Part shown: positions 35,087 through 44,572 of the stretch, in pieces
How positions within the stretch are numbered: the stretch's first letter is position 1
Layout of the letters: each line of letters begins with the position of its first letter
NCBI RefSeq assembly: GCF_002287375.1
Contig: NZ_NPOA01000014.1
Span: 1-64,000, forward strand
Source of the DNA: Virgibacillus profundi
GTDB taxonomy: Bacteria; Bacillota; Bacilli; Bacillales; Amphibacillaceae
Length of the DNA stretch: 64,000 nucleotides
Direction of reading: 5' to 3'
The notes under the pieces: model-generated
Told to the model about the DNA's origin: nothing
Seen by the model: only the letters and a program-made list of their open reading frames with translations
Database searches by the model: none
Made by a program: the position numbers and the translations under genes

Positions 35087-36877
35087 ATGATACAATTTCC
35101 AAAACCAACAGTTGAGCAATTTTTCCGTACGTATGTCATCACAGACTTTTCAGTAAATAAAAATGAAGATCGGCTTATTTTCAGTTCAAATCTGAATGGT
35201 AAAATGAATCTATGGGCGATGGATCTGCCGGATACTTTCCCATATTTATTTGCACATCATGATGAGTCATGTAGCTTTATTCAGTTTGATCCGAAAAATC
35301 GTTATGTACTTGCTGGATTTGATAAAGATGGGGATGAGAACCATCAAATTTATGCTCTTCCAAATGAGGGTGGGCTTCCGCAACCACTAATTACTGGAGA
35401 GTCACAAGAGAAATATTTCTTCTCACACTTGAGTGAAGATGGTAAGCGAGTGTACTACATGACGTCAGAAGGAAATCCATCTTTCTTGAATGCGAGAGTG
35501 CGTAATTTAGAGGATAATTCTGATACACTGCTAAATACTGGTGAGGTTTCGCCAACGGAATTATCAGCAGTGTCTGATAATGAAGAGGCATTTGTTTATT
35601 TGCGCACCTTTGCAAATACATATGTAACCGGATTTGTAAAAGTTGGGGAAGAAACACATAGCTTAACACCAGACCCAAAAAAGGTGCATGTTGCCTTCGA
35701 ACCGGTATTTGTTGATGATAAAACAATCTATTTTGTTACTGATTATGAAAGTGAGTACAGCTATGTAGCGAAGTTCGACCTAAAGACAAAAGAGTTTTCA
35801 AGCGTTTTAGAGATTGCTGATGAAAGCATCCAAACAATTAAATGGAATAAGGATAATAACAAATTCTATCTACTCACTGAAAAAGGTGTAACAGATGTTT
35901 TGTATAGCTATGAACTGGAATCTGAGAAACTTGAAAGGCTAACCGCACCAGTTGATGTCATAGAAAAAATCCAAGTTGCCAAATCCGGAAATCTTTATTT
36001 GCTTGGAAGAAGTGCAACCATTCCACATAATATTTATCAATCAACAGATGGTTCAAGCTGGAATCAGCTGACAAATAACCGTGTATTAGGTTTAAGTAAT
36101 GATGATATGGTAGAGCCTGAAGTGGTTTCCTATAAGTCATTCGACGGGATGGAAATTGAATCGTTGTTGTTCAAAGCAAAACCGGAAAATGATAATGGAC
36201 ATACGATTTTATGGCCGCACGGAGGCCCGCAAGCCTCTGAACGAAAAATGTTCCGGTCCATGTTCCAATGCTTCCTCAACCGTGGATATACAATTTTCGC
36301 ACCAAACTTCCGTGGCAGCACAGGCTATGGTTCATCCTTTGTAAAACTCGTTGAGCAGGACTGGGGAGAAGGGCCACGCCTGGATAATGTTGCTGGGATT
36401 GAGTGGTTATTTGCCAATAAGATTACGACCCGGGAAAAGTTATTCTTGGTTGGTGGCAGCTATGGTGGTTATATGGCACTACTATTACACGGACGCCATC
36501 CGGAATATTTCAAAGCTGTCGTTGATATTTTCGGACCATCTGATTTATTCACATTTATTAATTCTGTACCACCACACTGGAAGCCAATTATGGAACGCTG
36601 GTTGGGAGATCCGGAGCGTGATAAGGAACGCTTTATCAAGGATTCCCCAGTTACCTATTTAGATGGAATGACGAAGCCAATGCTCGTTATTCAAGGGGCA
36701 AAGGATCCGCGAGTCGTCAAAGAAGAATCAGATCAAATTGTTGCAAAGCTGGAAGAAAAAGGGCGCGATGTTGAGTATCTGGTACTGGAAGATGAGGGAC
36801 ATGGATTCTCGAAAAAAGAAAATGAAATTAAAGTCTATAATCTGATGCTGGACTTTTTGGAGAAGCATCAGGGCTAA
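35087..36877 (+). CDS. S9-family prolyl oligopeptidase-like peptidase
   Basis: 596 residues: a beta-propeller-like N-terminal part (~1-340) and an alpha/beta hydrolase part. The catalytic triad is Ser458 (GGSYGGYMA), Asp540 (GAKDPRVV) and His572 (DEGHGFSK). WPHGGPQASERK and FRGSTGYGSSF are typical of the acylaminoacyl/dipeptidyl peptidase branch. No signal peptide, so it acts in the cytoplasm on short peptides. RBS AGGAGG. Single gene. Confidence 0.92.
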   Translation: MIQFPKPTVEQFFRTYVITDFSVNKNEDRLIFSSNLNGKMNLWAMDLPDTFPYLFAHHDESCSFIQFDPKNRYVLAGFDKDGDENHQIYALPNEGGLPQPLITGESQEKYFFSHLSEDGKRVYYMTSEGNPSFLNARVRNLEDNSDTLLNTGEVSPTELSAVSDNEEAFVYLRTFANTYVTGFVKVGEETHSLTPDPKKVHVAFEPVFVDDKTIYFVTDYESEYSYVAKFDLKTKEFSSVLEIADESIQTIKWNKDNNKFYLLTEKGVTDVLYSYELESEKLERLTAPVDVIEKIQVAKSGNLYLLGRSATIPHNIYQSTDGSSWNQLTNNRVLGLSNDDMVEPEVVSYKSFDGMEIESLLFKAKPENDNGHTILWPHGGPQASERKMFRSMFQCFLNRGYTIFAPNFRGSTGYGSSFVKLVEQDWGEGPRLDNVAGIEWLFANKITTREKLFLVGGSYGGYMALLLHGRHPEYFKAVVDIFGPSDLFTFINSVPPHWKPIMERWLGDPERDKERFIKDSPVTYLDGMTKPMLVIQGAKDPRVVKEESDQIVAKLEEKGRDVEYLVLEDEGHGFSKKENEIKVYNLMLDFLEKHQG

Positions 36878-36885
36878 AGGTAATA

Positions 36886-36924
36886 GGATCAGCCCGCTGT
36901 ATTGATATTAATACAGGGGGTTTT
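36886..36924 (+). terminator. Terminator of S9 peptidase gene
   Basis: CCGCTGTATT/AATACAGGGGG stem around a short loop, then TTTTCC. Confidence 0.6.
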
Positions 36925-37050
36925 CCTTTGTATAAAATATCCCTATTGAAATCCGAAAGCACTTTCACGCACTAAAGTGCTTTGTACTGCGAACTTATAG
37001 GAAACTCCTTTATAATAGAAAGTATAATACTTAAAGTGTGTGATCAAAAA

Positions 37051-37214
37051 GGAGGATAAAAAGGACCGAGAAGTTCGAGGCGGCGTAGCTTTGAGCACCG
37101 GAACGTATGCAATTAATACGTGAGGAGCAGAAAAGCAAGCCAACGAAGAAATTCGATGTGTCATTTTTACCGGACTTTTTGAATGTCCTCTTAAAAGAAG
37201 AAAGGTTGAAAGAC
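37051..37214 (+). other. GC-richer leader before LLM monooxygenase
   Basis: From AAGGAGGATAAAAAGGACC the sequence runs GAGAAGTTCGAGGCGGCG, TTTGAGCACCGGAACGTAT, ATACGTGAGGAGCAG, CCAACGAAGAAATTCGATG and ACCGGACTTTTTGAATGTCC. It is richer in G and C than its surroundings and holds short hairpins (CGTAT...ATACG; GGAC...GTCC). I have the impression of similar sequences in other Bacillaceae but cannot name a class. The RBS at its start is not followed by a frame of any length. Confidence 0.45.
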
Positions 37215-38288
37215 ATGGAAAAATATCGCATCGATCAAACGAAAGGAATGGAGTTTGGTCTTTATACATTAGGGGATCATTTACCCAATCCAAGAATGGA
37301 AGCAAGAATCTCGGCAGAAGACCGGATTCATGAGATAATTGAATTGGCTAAACTGGCTGAGCAAGCGGGGATTGACTTTTTTAGTGTTGGTGAGAGTCAT
37401 CAGGAATATTTCGCCACACAGGCACATACAGTTGTCCTTGCAGCAATCGCTCAGGCTACGGAAAAAATAAAAATTGGCAGTTCATCCACGATTATCAGTA
37501 CATCAGACCCAGTACGTGTGTATGAGGATTTCTCAACAATTGACCTGATTTCACGTGGGCGTGCAGAGATCATTGCCGGCAGAGCATCAAGGATAGGACT
37601 GTATGAATTGCTTGGCTATAACCTTCGTGATTATGAAGAGCTGTATGAAGAAAAATTTGATCTGCTGTTAAAAATAAATGAAGAAGAAACCGTTAACTGG
37701 AGCGGCCAGTTTCGTGCGCCACTTAGAAATGCAAATGTGATTCCACGTCCGAAAAATGGCTCACTGCCAATTTGGCGTGCGGTTGGCGGAACACCAGCAA
37801 GTGCGATTAAAGCAGGGATGGCTGGTGTGCCAATGTTTCTCGCACATCTTGGTGGCCCGGCAACTGTATTCAAACGATCGATTGATGCGTATCGGGAAAC
37901 GTTGACCCGCAGTGGATTTGACCCATCTGAGTTTCCGGTTTCAACAGCAGGTTTTTTCTATGCAGCTGAAACAACGCAACAGGCATTAAGTGAATACTAT
38001 CCACATATTAACGAAGGTATGAAGCGGACAAATGGCAGAGGTTTTCCGAAACAGCAATTTGCACAAGGCGCAGACCCTCGTGATGTAATGAATATCGGCA
38101 GCCCCCAGGAAATCATCGAAAAAATACTTTACCAGCATGAGCTGTTTGGTCATCAGCGATTCATTGCTCAAATGGATTTCGGTGGCGTGCCATTTGATAA
38201 ATTAATGAAAAATATTGATTTGATCGGTACAGAAATTTTACCGGCAATCAAAAAATATACAGCGAAGAATCAGGAGGAAGAGAAATGA
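37215..38288 (+). CDS. LLM-class flavin-dependent monooxygenase
   Basis: 357 residues of the bacterial luciferase-like (TIM-barrel, FMNH2-using) family: FGLYTLGDH near the start, GIDFFSVGESHQ, GSSSTIISTSDPVRVYEDF, GRAEIIAGRAS and a C-terminal HQRFIAQMDFGGVPF. It needs reduced FMN, which the next gene should supply. ATG 37215 is preceded by AAAGG; the frame is open 36 codons further back into the leader, which I take as noncoding. It overlaps the FMN reductase by 4 bases. Confidence 0.88.
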   Translation: MEKYRIDQTKGMEFGLYTLGDHLPNPRMEARISAEDRIHEIIELAKLAEQAGIDFFSVGESHQEYFATQAHTVVLAAIAQATEKIKIGSSSTIISTSDPVRVYEDFSTIDLISRGRAEIIAGRASRIGLYELLGYNLRDYEELYEEKFDLLLKINEEETVNWSGQFRAPLRNANVIPRPKNGSLPIWRAVGGTPASAIKAGMAGVPMFLAHLGGPATVFKRSIDAYRETLTRSGFDPSEFPVSTAGFFYAAETTQQALSEYYPHINEGMKRTNGRGFPKQQFAQGADPRDVMNIGSPQEIIEKILYQHELFGHQRFIAQMDFGGVPFDKLMKNIDLIGTEILPAIKKYTAKNQEEEK

Positions 38289-38851
38289 AGATTGTCGCAT
38301 TATCCGGTTCAAATGTAGGTTCAAAAACAAGAACAGCCATGAACAGCACAGTAAAAGTTTTACATGAAAATTATCCTGAAGCTGAAATCACATTGGTGGA
38401 TTTGGCTGAATATGAGATCCAATTCAGTGATGGACGTAATTATCTGGAATATGAAGGGGACACCGGATATGTTGCACAAACGTTAATGGAAGCAGATGCC
38501 ATTATCTTCGGCACACCTATTTTCCAGGCTTCCATTCCGGCAACATTGAAGAATGTATTTGATTTATTACCCCAGAATGCATTGGAGAACAAGGTTGCCA
38601 GTATCCTTGTAACAGCAGGATCTGCCAAGCATTATTTAATCCCGGAACAGCAGTTAAAACCTATCCTGGCATATATGAAAGCACAAATCGTCCAGACATA
38701 TGTTTTTATCGAGGAAAAAGATTTTTACCGAAAAGAAATAGTCAATGATGATGTGATCTTCCGTCTCGATCGTTTGGTTGAGGATACAGTTGTCTTAACG
38801 GAAACATATATGAAAATCCGGGAAGCTAAAGAAGAAGCTTACGGGTTTTAA
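38285..38851 (+). CDS. NADPH-dependent FMN reductase
   Basis: 188 residues with a flavodoxin-like fold: IVALSGSNVGSKTRTAM binds FMN phosphate at the start, and ADAIIFGTPIFQASIPATLKNVFDLLP (read across residues 68-95) is the family core. It reduces FMN for the LLM monooxygenase, its overlapping neighbour. RBS AGGAGG. The pair resembles two-component flavin systems for sulfur or ring compounds; the substrate is unknown. Confidence 0.9.
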   Translation: MKIVALSGSNVGSKTRTAMNSTVKVLHENYPEAEITLVDLAEYEIQFSDGRNYLEYEGDTGYVAQTLMEADAIIFGTPIFQASIPATLKNVFDLLPQNALENKVASILVTAGSAKHYLIPEQQLKPILAYMKAQIVQTYVFIEEKDFYRKEIVNDDVIFRLDRLVEDTVVLTETYMKIREAKEEAYGF

Positions 38852-38863
38852 AAAATGAGAGCT

Positions 38864-38898
38864 GTATACAAATATATTTGTATACAGTTTTTTTATTA
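38864..38898 (+). terminator. Terminator of the LLM/reductase operon
   Basis: CTGTATACAAATA/TATTTGTATACAG, a 13-bp perfect stem with T run. Confidence 0.85.
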
Positions 38899-39078
38899 TA
38901 AAAGGTATGATCATGCATGATACAAAAGTCTCGCGGGTGGAAGTAGAGAGTATTTTTATCAAGCTAATGGAAGTAGTACAATTCTAACTCTTTTTCATGT
39001 TATTCCAACTGTCGGTTGAAACCTTTTCCCGGTATAATCCGTGTTTAAGTCATAGGAATCTTGAAAGGGGAAGTTCTG

Positions 39079-40059
39079 ATGAGGAAGCTAATTGTAGGTT
39101 TGTCTTTTATTTCATTTTTTATCATAGGGCTTGCTGCATGTAGCGGCAAGAATGAAAATTCATCGAAAGAGCCTGAGAGTGGTGAGAAAAGCTCGCAGGA
39201 ACCGGTGACCCAAGATGAATTACCAGATCAATTTTTGGAGGGGAACTTGGAAAAAATCTATAACCAAACGAGTAAAGATTTTCAGGATAATGTCACATTA
39301 AAGCAGTTCAAGGATCTTGGTGTTGATTTTAATAAGGGTGTTAAAAACTATGAACATGTATCTGAAATGCCCTTCCAGGGGTTAACGGAATATCAGTGGG
39401 TTAGTGACAGTGGGGATAAAGGGATTCGTAGTTATTTTGCTAAGGATCTGACTATAGAGGGACTGCAGCTTATGCCAATTAGTGCGTATCCGGAAAGTGA
39501 TAAGCAGTACACGGAAAATACATATCAAATGCCGATAACGGAAGATTGGTTCACATTCTGGGGTGGAACAAACGAGCTTGTCAATTATCACTATGTTGTG
39601 GAGAGTCAAAGGTATGCATATGACCTCGTCATTGTTGAGGGAGACGTGTCCTTCGAAGGCGATCCGACGGATAATGAGAGTTACTATGCATTTGGCAAAG
39701 AGGTGGTAGCACCACTAGACGGAGTAGTCGTTTCCACAGAAAATGATATTTCTGATAACAAGCCCTCTGTTGATACAAATGAAGAAAAGCCTCTTGGAAA
39801 CCATGTAATTATCGAACATGAAAATAACGAATACAGTGTTATTGCACATCTAAAAAAAGGAAGTCTGGAAGTGAGTGAAGGAGATGAGATTAGTGCCGGG
39901 GATTTATTGGGTTTGGCCGGAAACTCCGGGAACTCAAGTGAACCGCATATTCATTTCCATGTAGCGGATGGACCCGATTGGAAAGAAGCATCTTCAATCA
40001 GGATAAAGCTGGAAGGTGAAGCAGATCCTGTTCGTGGTGATATAATTAGTGGGTTTTGA
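39079..40059 (+). CDS. M23-family peptidase lipoprotein
   Basis: 326 residues. A lipoprotein signal (helix then LAAC at ~18-21) anchors it outside the membrane. Residues ~45-120 resemble the DUF3887-like domain seen on such proteins. The C-terminal peptidase M23 (LytM) domain has the end motif HIHFHV; GNHVIIEHENNEYSVIAHL is its core strand pair. These enzymes cut peptidoglycan bridges or act as regulators. AAAGGGGA precedes the ATG at 39079. Possible metal ligands near residue 200 (YAYDLVIVEG, where family members have HxxxD) lack the first His, so it may not be active. Confidence 0.85.
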   Translation: MRKLIVGLSFISFFIIGLAACSGKNENSSKEPESGEKSSQEPVTQDELPDQFLEGNLEKIYNQTSKDFQDNVTLKQFKDLGVDFNKGVKNYEHVSEMPFQGLTEYQWVSDSGDKGIRSYFAKDLTIEGLQLMPISAYPESDKQYTENTYQMPITEDWFTFWGGTNELVNYHYVVESQRYAYDLVIVEGDVSFEGDPTDNESYYAFGKEVVAPLDGVVVSTENDISDNKPSVDTNEEKPLGNHVIIEHENNEYSVIAHLKKGSLEVSEGDEISAGDLLGLAGNSGNSSEPHIHFHVADGPDWKEASSIRIKLEGEADPVRGDIISGF

Positions 40060-40169
40060 CTTAAGGTTGCTTCAGTAGTAACTAATTCTAGAAAGACCAG
40101 CTAATCTAGGCGACACCTTGACTTATGATTTATAGGGTCTGCAGGTAAAAAAATAACAGGGTTTTACAA

Positions 40170-40206
40170 AGCGTATGGAGAGAATACTAGCCATACGCTA
40201 TTTTGT
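40170..40206 (+). terminator. Terminator of M23 gene
   Basis: AGCGTATGG/CCATACGCT with a 12-base loop and ATTTTG tail. Confidence 0.8.
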
Positions 40207-40231
40207 TGCTCCATTTTTTCAATTAACCCTA

Positions 40232-40274
40232 TTGAACAATATGTCACGCTGTGATATAGTCACGTTATGACATA
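40232..40274 (+). promoter_or_regulatory. Promoter with nested palindrome for padR-DUF2812
   Basis: TTGAAC (40232-40237), 17 bases, TATAGT (40255-40260). Over it lies TATGTCA...TGACATA (40240-40246 with 40268-40274) and inside that GTGA...TCAC (40251-40254 with 40260-40263). ATGT...ACAT arms are typical of PadR operators, so the PadR product probably represses this promoter. Confidence 0.8.
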
Positions 40275-40296
40275 GATGTTGGAAGTTGCGTGAAAA

Positions 40297-40626
40297 ATGG
40301 AGATTGAAAAAGTATTAAAAGCTTACATACCAATGACGGAAACTGCCTTTTATATTATCCTCTCCCTAACGGAGCCAAGACATGGTTATGGAATTGTGAA
40401 ACATGTTGAGGGAATTACGAATGGGCGTATTCGACTGGGTTCGGGAACGGTTTACGGAACACTCACCAAAATGCAAAGAGATGGTATTATTACGGTCTTT
40501 GCTGATGAAAAGAGAAAAAAGACATACGAGATTACGGAGACCGGCAAAGAATTAATCAGAGAAGAAATAAAGAGACTCAAAGAACTTCATGCAAATGCAT
40601 TGAAGTATGAGGGGGAATTTCTATGA
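40297..40626 (+). CDS. PadR-family repressor
   Basis: 109 residues, a winged helix with the PadR signature: LSLTEPRHGYGIVKHV, then LGSGTVYGTLTKMQRDGII and a C-terminal helix for dimer formation. Such short PadR proteins repress the gene behind them. It overlaps the DUF2812 gene by 4 bases and has a palindrome on its promoter. Confidence 0.93.
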   Translation: MEIEKVLKAYIPMTETAFYIILSLTEPRHGYGIVKHVEGITNGRIRLGSGTVYGTLTKMQRDGIITVFADEKRKKTYEITETGKELIREEIKRLKELHANALKYEGEFL

Positions 40627-41798
40627 TGAAAAAGGTTTTCAGACCGTTTTGGAGCTATGATATTGAGAAAACGGAAGACTGGCTCACGTCAATGGCTTTG
40701 CAAGGATACCATCTGGTGAAAATAAATATGCTTACACGTTATTTTTATTTTGAAGAGGGAATTTCAAAAGAAGTCATCTATTCGGTTGGATATGATAAAA
40801 CATACCATACACTGCCATCAGCACTTGTAAATGAAGGCTGGCAGGAAATGTTCACACATAAAAACTGGAATATTATTGCTAACGAAAAACCAGTTGATGA
40901 AATAAAATTTGAACCAATCCGTGAGGGGATAGTCAATCGAAACAGAAAGATTATGTATCTCTTTGGCGGGATATTAATCTATTTGATATTTTCCTCATTA
41001 ATCCCTATCGTTATTTCGACTGCCTTTTTATTTACTCCAGATAGTTCAGTTACTATTGTAGGAAGTCCGATGTGGATAGTGACAATTACCGTCGGGATAG
41101 TACTATGGACGCTTTGTATTTACTCAATCCTTAAACTTTATAAGACAAATAAGGAGCTTGAGATCAATACATATATAAAAACTGGAAAAACATCTCCTAA
41201 TCGCCGAGAAGAGAAACGGTTGAAGAAATCCGCTGATGTAATTGTAAAAAGAAGGTTTGGATGGATGTATTCACCGGATAAACTTGAAAAGTGGCTGGAA
41301 GGAATGGAAGAACAAGGATATAATCTTTACCGAATAAACAGGTTGGGGACTACCTTTTTCTTTAGAAAGGTTTCTGCCAGAAAGGTTAGCTACTTTGCAG
41401 ATTATCAAAATAATACCAATCAGGGTTATTTTGATATGCATCAGGAGGCAGGATGGAAGCTAATGTATACTTCTAAGGCACCCCTATCAAAATGGTCGAT
41501 ATGGGCTCAAGCTTATGAAGAAGGAGATCAAAGTCCAGAGCTATACACCGATCGGTTGCATATGCTTAAGCATGCAAGAAGAGTAGCGATAACCCATATT
41601 TCACTCTTCGTTCCAGTAATAATTTTATATATTCTAATAATCTCGTTAAATATTCATGCTATATTTAGAGTTGGAATGGATAAAATCATGTGGATGACTT
41701 TTATTATATACGGGATAGTAATTATTGAGTTCAGCATATTCGTGATTAAATCATGGCTTTATTACAGGCGCACGAAAAGGAATTTTCAGTATAGCTAA
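40623..41798 (+). CDS. DUF2812 membrane protein, two domains
   Basis: 391 residues with an internal duplication: DIEKTEDWLTSMALQGYHL (~13-31) and SPDKLEKWLEGMEEQGYNL (~215-233) start two DUF2812 units, each with pairs of membrane helices after or between them. Function unknown; DUF2812 genes nearly always follow a PadR gene, and the pair has been linked to antimicrobial or membrane stress only by analogy. RBS AGGGGG lies within padR. Confidence 0.88.
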   Translation: MMKKVFRPFWSYDIEKTEDWLTSMALQGYHLVKINMLTRYFYFEEGISKEVIYSVGYDKTYHTLPSALVNEGWQEMFTHKNWNIIANEKPVDEIKFEPIREGIVNRNRKIMYLFGGILIYLIFSSLIPIVISTAFLFTPDSSVTIVGSPMWIVTITVGIVLWTLCIYSILKLYKTNKELEINTYIKTGKTSPNRREEKRLKKSADVIVKRRFGWMYSPDKLEKWLEGMEEQGYNLYRINRLGTTFFFRKVSARKVSYFADYQNNTNQGYFDMHQEAGWKLMYTSKAPLSKWSIWAQAYEEGDQSPELYTDRLHMLKHARRVAITHISLFVPVIILYILIISLNIHAIFRVGMDKIMWMTFIIYGIVIIEFSIFVIKSWLYYRRTKRNFQYS

Positions 41799-41953
41799 CT
41801 GGATAATCAGATTAGTACAGGAGGCCCCATCTCCGATCATTTGGACAGGATAATATGGTGGGGCATTCACTGTATTCATTTGGAAAAGAAATTATGTTCA
41901 CTTCCCCATAAGCTTCGACATAAAGTAAATAACATCTCCTTTGCAAAAAAATA

Positions 41954-41983
41954 TTGACCAATTCCTTGATTCTCGGTTAAAAT
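41954..41983 (+). promoter_or_regulatory. Promoter of glmS
   Basis: TTGACC (41954-41959), 18 bases, TAAAAT (41978-41983), 70-80 bases before the ribozyme. Confidence 0.65.
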
Positions 41984-42053
41984 GTACTGTACCCTTTTTC
42001 AGCAAAAAGGGCCAGCTTTATTCAAATATAGAAAGGAGCTTAGAAGATTAATA

Positions 42054-42232
42054 ATGCAATAAAAGCGCCAGAACTATTTTCTGATCGGTGAAGAAAGTAG
42101 TTGACGAGGTGGAGGCTAATCGAACAATTCGGCGGATTCCTCCCGATTGTACATCTCAATCGAAATGCTTTATTCCGAAAACAATGAGGCGACTTGTTGG
42201 ACAATGAAATAAAGAGAGATGCCAAATAACAA
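42054..42232 (+). ncRNA. glmS ribozyme-riboswitch
   Basis: AGCGCCAGAACT, then GTTGACGAGGTGGAGG, TCGAA, TTCGGCGGATTCCTCCC and the pseudoknot part match the glmS ribozyme. Self-cutting uses glucosamine-6-phosphate and falls before the G at 42065 (A|GCGCC). Cutting leads to decay of the glmS message when the sugar is plentiful. Confidence 0.95.
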
Positions 42233-42238
42233 TCACGA

Positions 42239-42294
42239 GAAAGGGGCAGAAGACGCCCCTGTACAACAAAATAGGTTCGTTTGTCTGCCCCTTT
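42239..42294 (+). promoter_or_regulatory. Alternative hairpins between ribozyme and glmS
   Basis: AAAGGGGCAGA (42240-42250) can pair with TCTGCCCCTTT (42283-42293), ending 7 bases before the RBS. The same left arm can instead pair with GCCCCT at 42255-42260. There is no T run, so a role in folding or stability is more likely than termination. Confidence 0.5.
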
Positions 42295-42314
42295 ATATGA
42301 GGAGGAATTACGAT

Positions 42315-44117
42315 ATGTGCGGAATTGTAGGATATATCGGACAAAACGATACAAAAGAAGTTTTACTGAATGGACTGGAGAAATTAGAATACCGCGGCTA
42401 CGACTCAGCTGGGATAGCTTTGTTAAATGATAATGGAATGAACCTTTTCAAAGTAAAAGGGCGTATTGCAGCATTGAGAAAGAACGTGGATGATATGATT
42501 CATGCAACAATGGGAATTGGCCATACCCGCTGGGCGACACATGGTGTACCGAGTGAAGAAAATGCACACCCGCACCAAAGCGCATCTGGGAGATTTACAC
42601 TTGTTCATAATGGGGTTATTGAAAATTATCAGGATTTGAAAAAAGAATACTTGAGTGATGTAACGTTTGTGAGTGAAACAGATACGGAGGTAATTGTTCA
42701 TTTAATCGAAAAGCTTTATGACAAATATGAGGATACTGCCGAGGCTTTTCGTCAGGCGATGAGTCTCTTAAAAGGTTCCTACGCAATTGCGTTGATTGAC
42801 TCAGAGGATGAGGATCATCTATATGTGGCTAAAAATAAAAGTCCATTATTAATAGGCCTGGGTGATGGATTCAATGTTGTAGCAAGTGATGCAATGGCGA
42901 CATTAAAAGTGACCGATCAATACCTTGAAATTCATGATCAGGAAATTGTTGTTGTAAACCGGAGCTTTGTTGAAGTGCAGAAGCTTGATGGTACAGCTGT
43001 TGACCGTAAATCATACACGGCACAAATCGATGCAAGTGATATTGAAAAAGGCACATATCCACACTTTATGCTAAAAGAAATAGATGAGCAACCATTTGCT
43101 ATGCGTAAAATCATCAATGAATATCAAAATGAAAATAATGAGCTAAAGCTTGATGCTGACGTGCAAATGGCGATGAAAGCCGCTGACCGTATTTATATCA
43201 TCGCTTGTGGAACCAGCTATCATGCAGGGCTAGTTGGAAAAGAGCTTATAGAAAAATTAGCTAGCGTTCCTGTTGAAGTCCATGTCGCAAGTGAATTTTC
43301 ATACAATATACCATTGTTATCGGAAAAGCCGCTATTTGTATTCATTTCACAAAGTGGTGAAACAGCAGATAGCCGTGCAGTTTTAGTAAAAATAAAAGAA
43401 ATGGGATATCCAGCACTGACAATTACAAATGTGCCAGGATCCACCCTTTCTCGTGAAGCGGATTACACATTAAATCTTTATGCAGGACCTGAAATTGCTG
43501 TAGCGTCAACCAAAGCATATACGGCACAAATTGCAGTATTGGCTATACTAGCAGTCGACACCGCCCAGGCAAAAGGTCTAAAGTTAGACTTTGATCCAAT
43601 GCAAGAGCTAGCGATTGTCGCAAATGCTATGGAAACCTTAACAGATCAAAAAGAAGCAATGGAAGAGCTAGTTACAAATTATTTGCAGGCAGCACGTAAT
43701 GCGTTCTTTATTGGCCGGAGTGCAGACTATCATGTATGTATGGAAGGTGCACTGAAATTAAAAGAGATTTCCTATATCCAGGCAGAGGGGTTTGCCGGAG
43801 GAGAATTGAAGCACGGAACCATTGCGTTAATTGAAGAAGGAACACCAATTATTGCGCTGGCAACACAACCCGATGTCAACTATGCTATCCGTGGTAATGT
43901 TCAGGAAGTAATTGCGCGCGGTGCAAATGCAATGATCATCAGTATGAAAAGTTTAGAACAAGATACAGATGCATTTGTTTTACCACAGGTTCATGATCTG
44001 CTGACACCACTTGTAAGTGTTGTTCCACTTCAATTATTGGCATATTATGCGGCGCTTCACCGTGGATGTGATATTGATAAACCAAGGAATTTAGCCAAAT
44101 CGGTGACTGTTGAATGA
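42315..44117 (+). CDS. glmS: Glutamine-fructose-6-phosphate aminotransferase
   Basis: 600 residues. MCGIVGYIG gives Cys2 as glutaminase nucleophile; [21 protein letters not shown] (~70-90) follows. The two SIS domains carry [18 protein letters not shown] and STKAYTAQ; the C-terminus [12 protein letters not shown] is the family end. It makes glucosamine-6-phosphate from fructose-6-phosphate and glutamine. ATG 42315 has GGAGG 10 bases upstream; the frame is open further upstream through the hairpin region but that is not coding. Under ribozyme control. Confidence 0.97.
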   Translation: MCGIVGYIGQNDTKEVLLNGLEKLEYRGYDSAGIALLNDNGMNLFKVKGRIAALRKNVDDMIHATMGIGHTRWATHGVPSEENAHPHQSASGRFTLVHNGVIENYQDLKKEYLSDVTFVSETDTEVIVHLIEKLYDKYEDTAEAFRQAMSLLKGSYAIALIDSEDEDHLYVAKNKSPLLIGLGDGFNVVASDAMATLKVTDQYLEIHDQEIVVVNRSFVEVQKLDGTAVDRKSYTAQIDASDIEKGTYPHFMLKEIDEQPFAMRKIINEYQNENNELKLDADVQMAMKAADRIYIIACGTSYHAGLVGKELIEKLASVPVEVHVASEFSYNIPLLSEKPLFVFISQSGETADSRAVLVKIKEMGYPALTITNVPGSTLSREADYTLNLYAGPEIAVASTKAYTAQIAVLAILAVDTAQAKGLKLDFDPMQELAIVANAMETLTDQKEAMEELVTNYLQAARNAFFIGRSADYHVCMEGALKLKEISYIQAEGFAGGELKHGTIALIEEGTPIIALATQPDVNYAIRGNVQEVIARGANAMIISMKSLEQDTDAFVLPQVHDLLTPLVSVVPLQLLAYYAALHRGCDIDKPRNLAKSVTVE

Positions 44118-44173
44118 TTATTGGAAATTAAACCTGAAATTTGTATAAGTTTAAAATAAAGTAGCATCGTTTT

Positions 44174-44207
44174 ACCCCTTTGGATTTTTTTCTGAAGGGG
44201 TGTTTTG
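44174..44207 (+). terminator. Terminator of glmS
   Basis: ACCCCTTT/GAAGGGGT stem, T-rich loop and TGTTTTG tail. Confidence 0.75.
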
Positions 44208-44481
44208 TTGTAAAGGACTTACTTAATTAATTAGTTCAGTGTAAACTGAATTTATAGAAGTAATTGAAATGATATATTTACTTTGTGAAGAGTTTCACTT
44301 AAACTCCCTCAGATAGATTCAATTTACTCGTAAATGCTCGCTTATTCGCAGGATTTCAAACCACTTTTCAGTACAATAACGGATAAATGGAATGAGTGTT
44401 GATAATAAAGGCTACATGAAGGCATGCGGGAATAAAGGAGTCGTAAACTCCAAATATTCTAAAAGATATACTGCACGCATT

Positions 44482-44572
44482 CTCCACGCCGCCCTTGGAG
44501 GCTGTCCCTCCCATGTCTCAACGGGTCTAATGCCCTCTCATTCCTTCGTCATGCCTAATCCAAGGGGTGGAG
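44482..44572. repeat. Imperfect inverted repeat, GC-rich
   Basis: CTCCAC...CCTTGGA (44482-44499) against TCCAAGG.GTGGAG (44559-44572) with about 60 bases between. It lies in the 500-base gap after glmS and just outside the probable IS110 end. No gene is evident in the gap; the short frame at 44392 has no RBS. Confidence 0.5.

Noticed and set aside
36351-36662. 103-codon frame inside the S9 peptidase gene
   Set aside because: It is out of frame with the clear catalytic motifs of the real gene and has no RBS.
38930-39010. Third periodic repeat array (GTGGAAGTAGAGAG, ATGGAAGTAGTAC)
   Set aside because: Only two loose units and no steady spacing.
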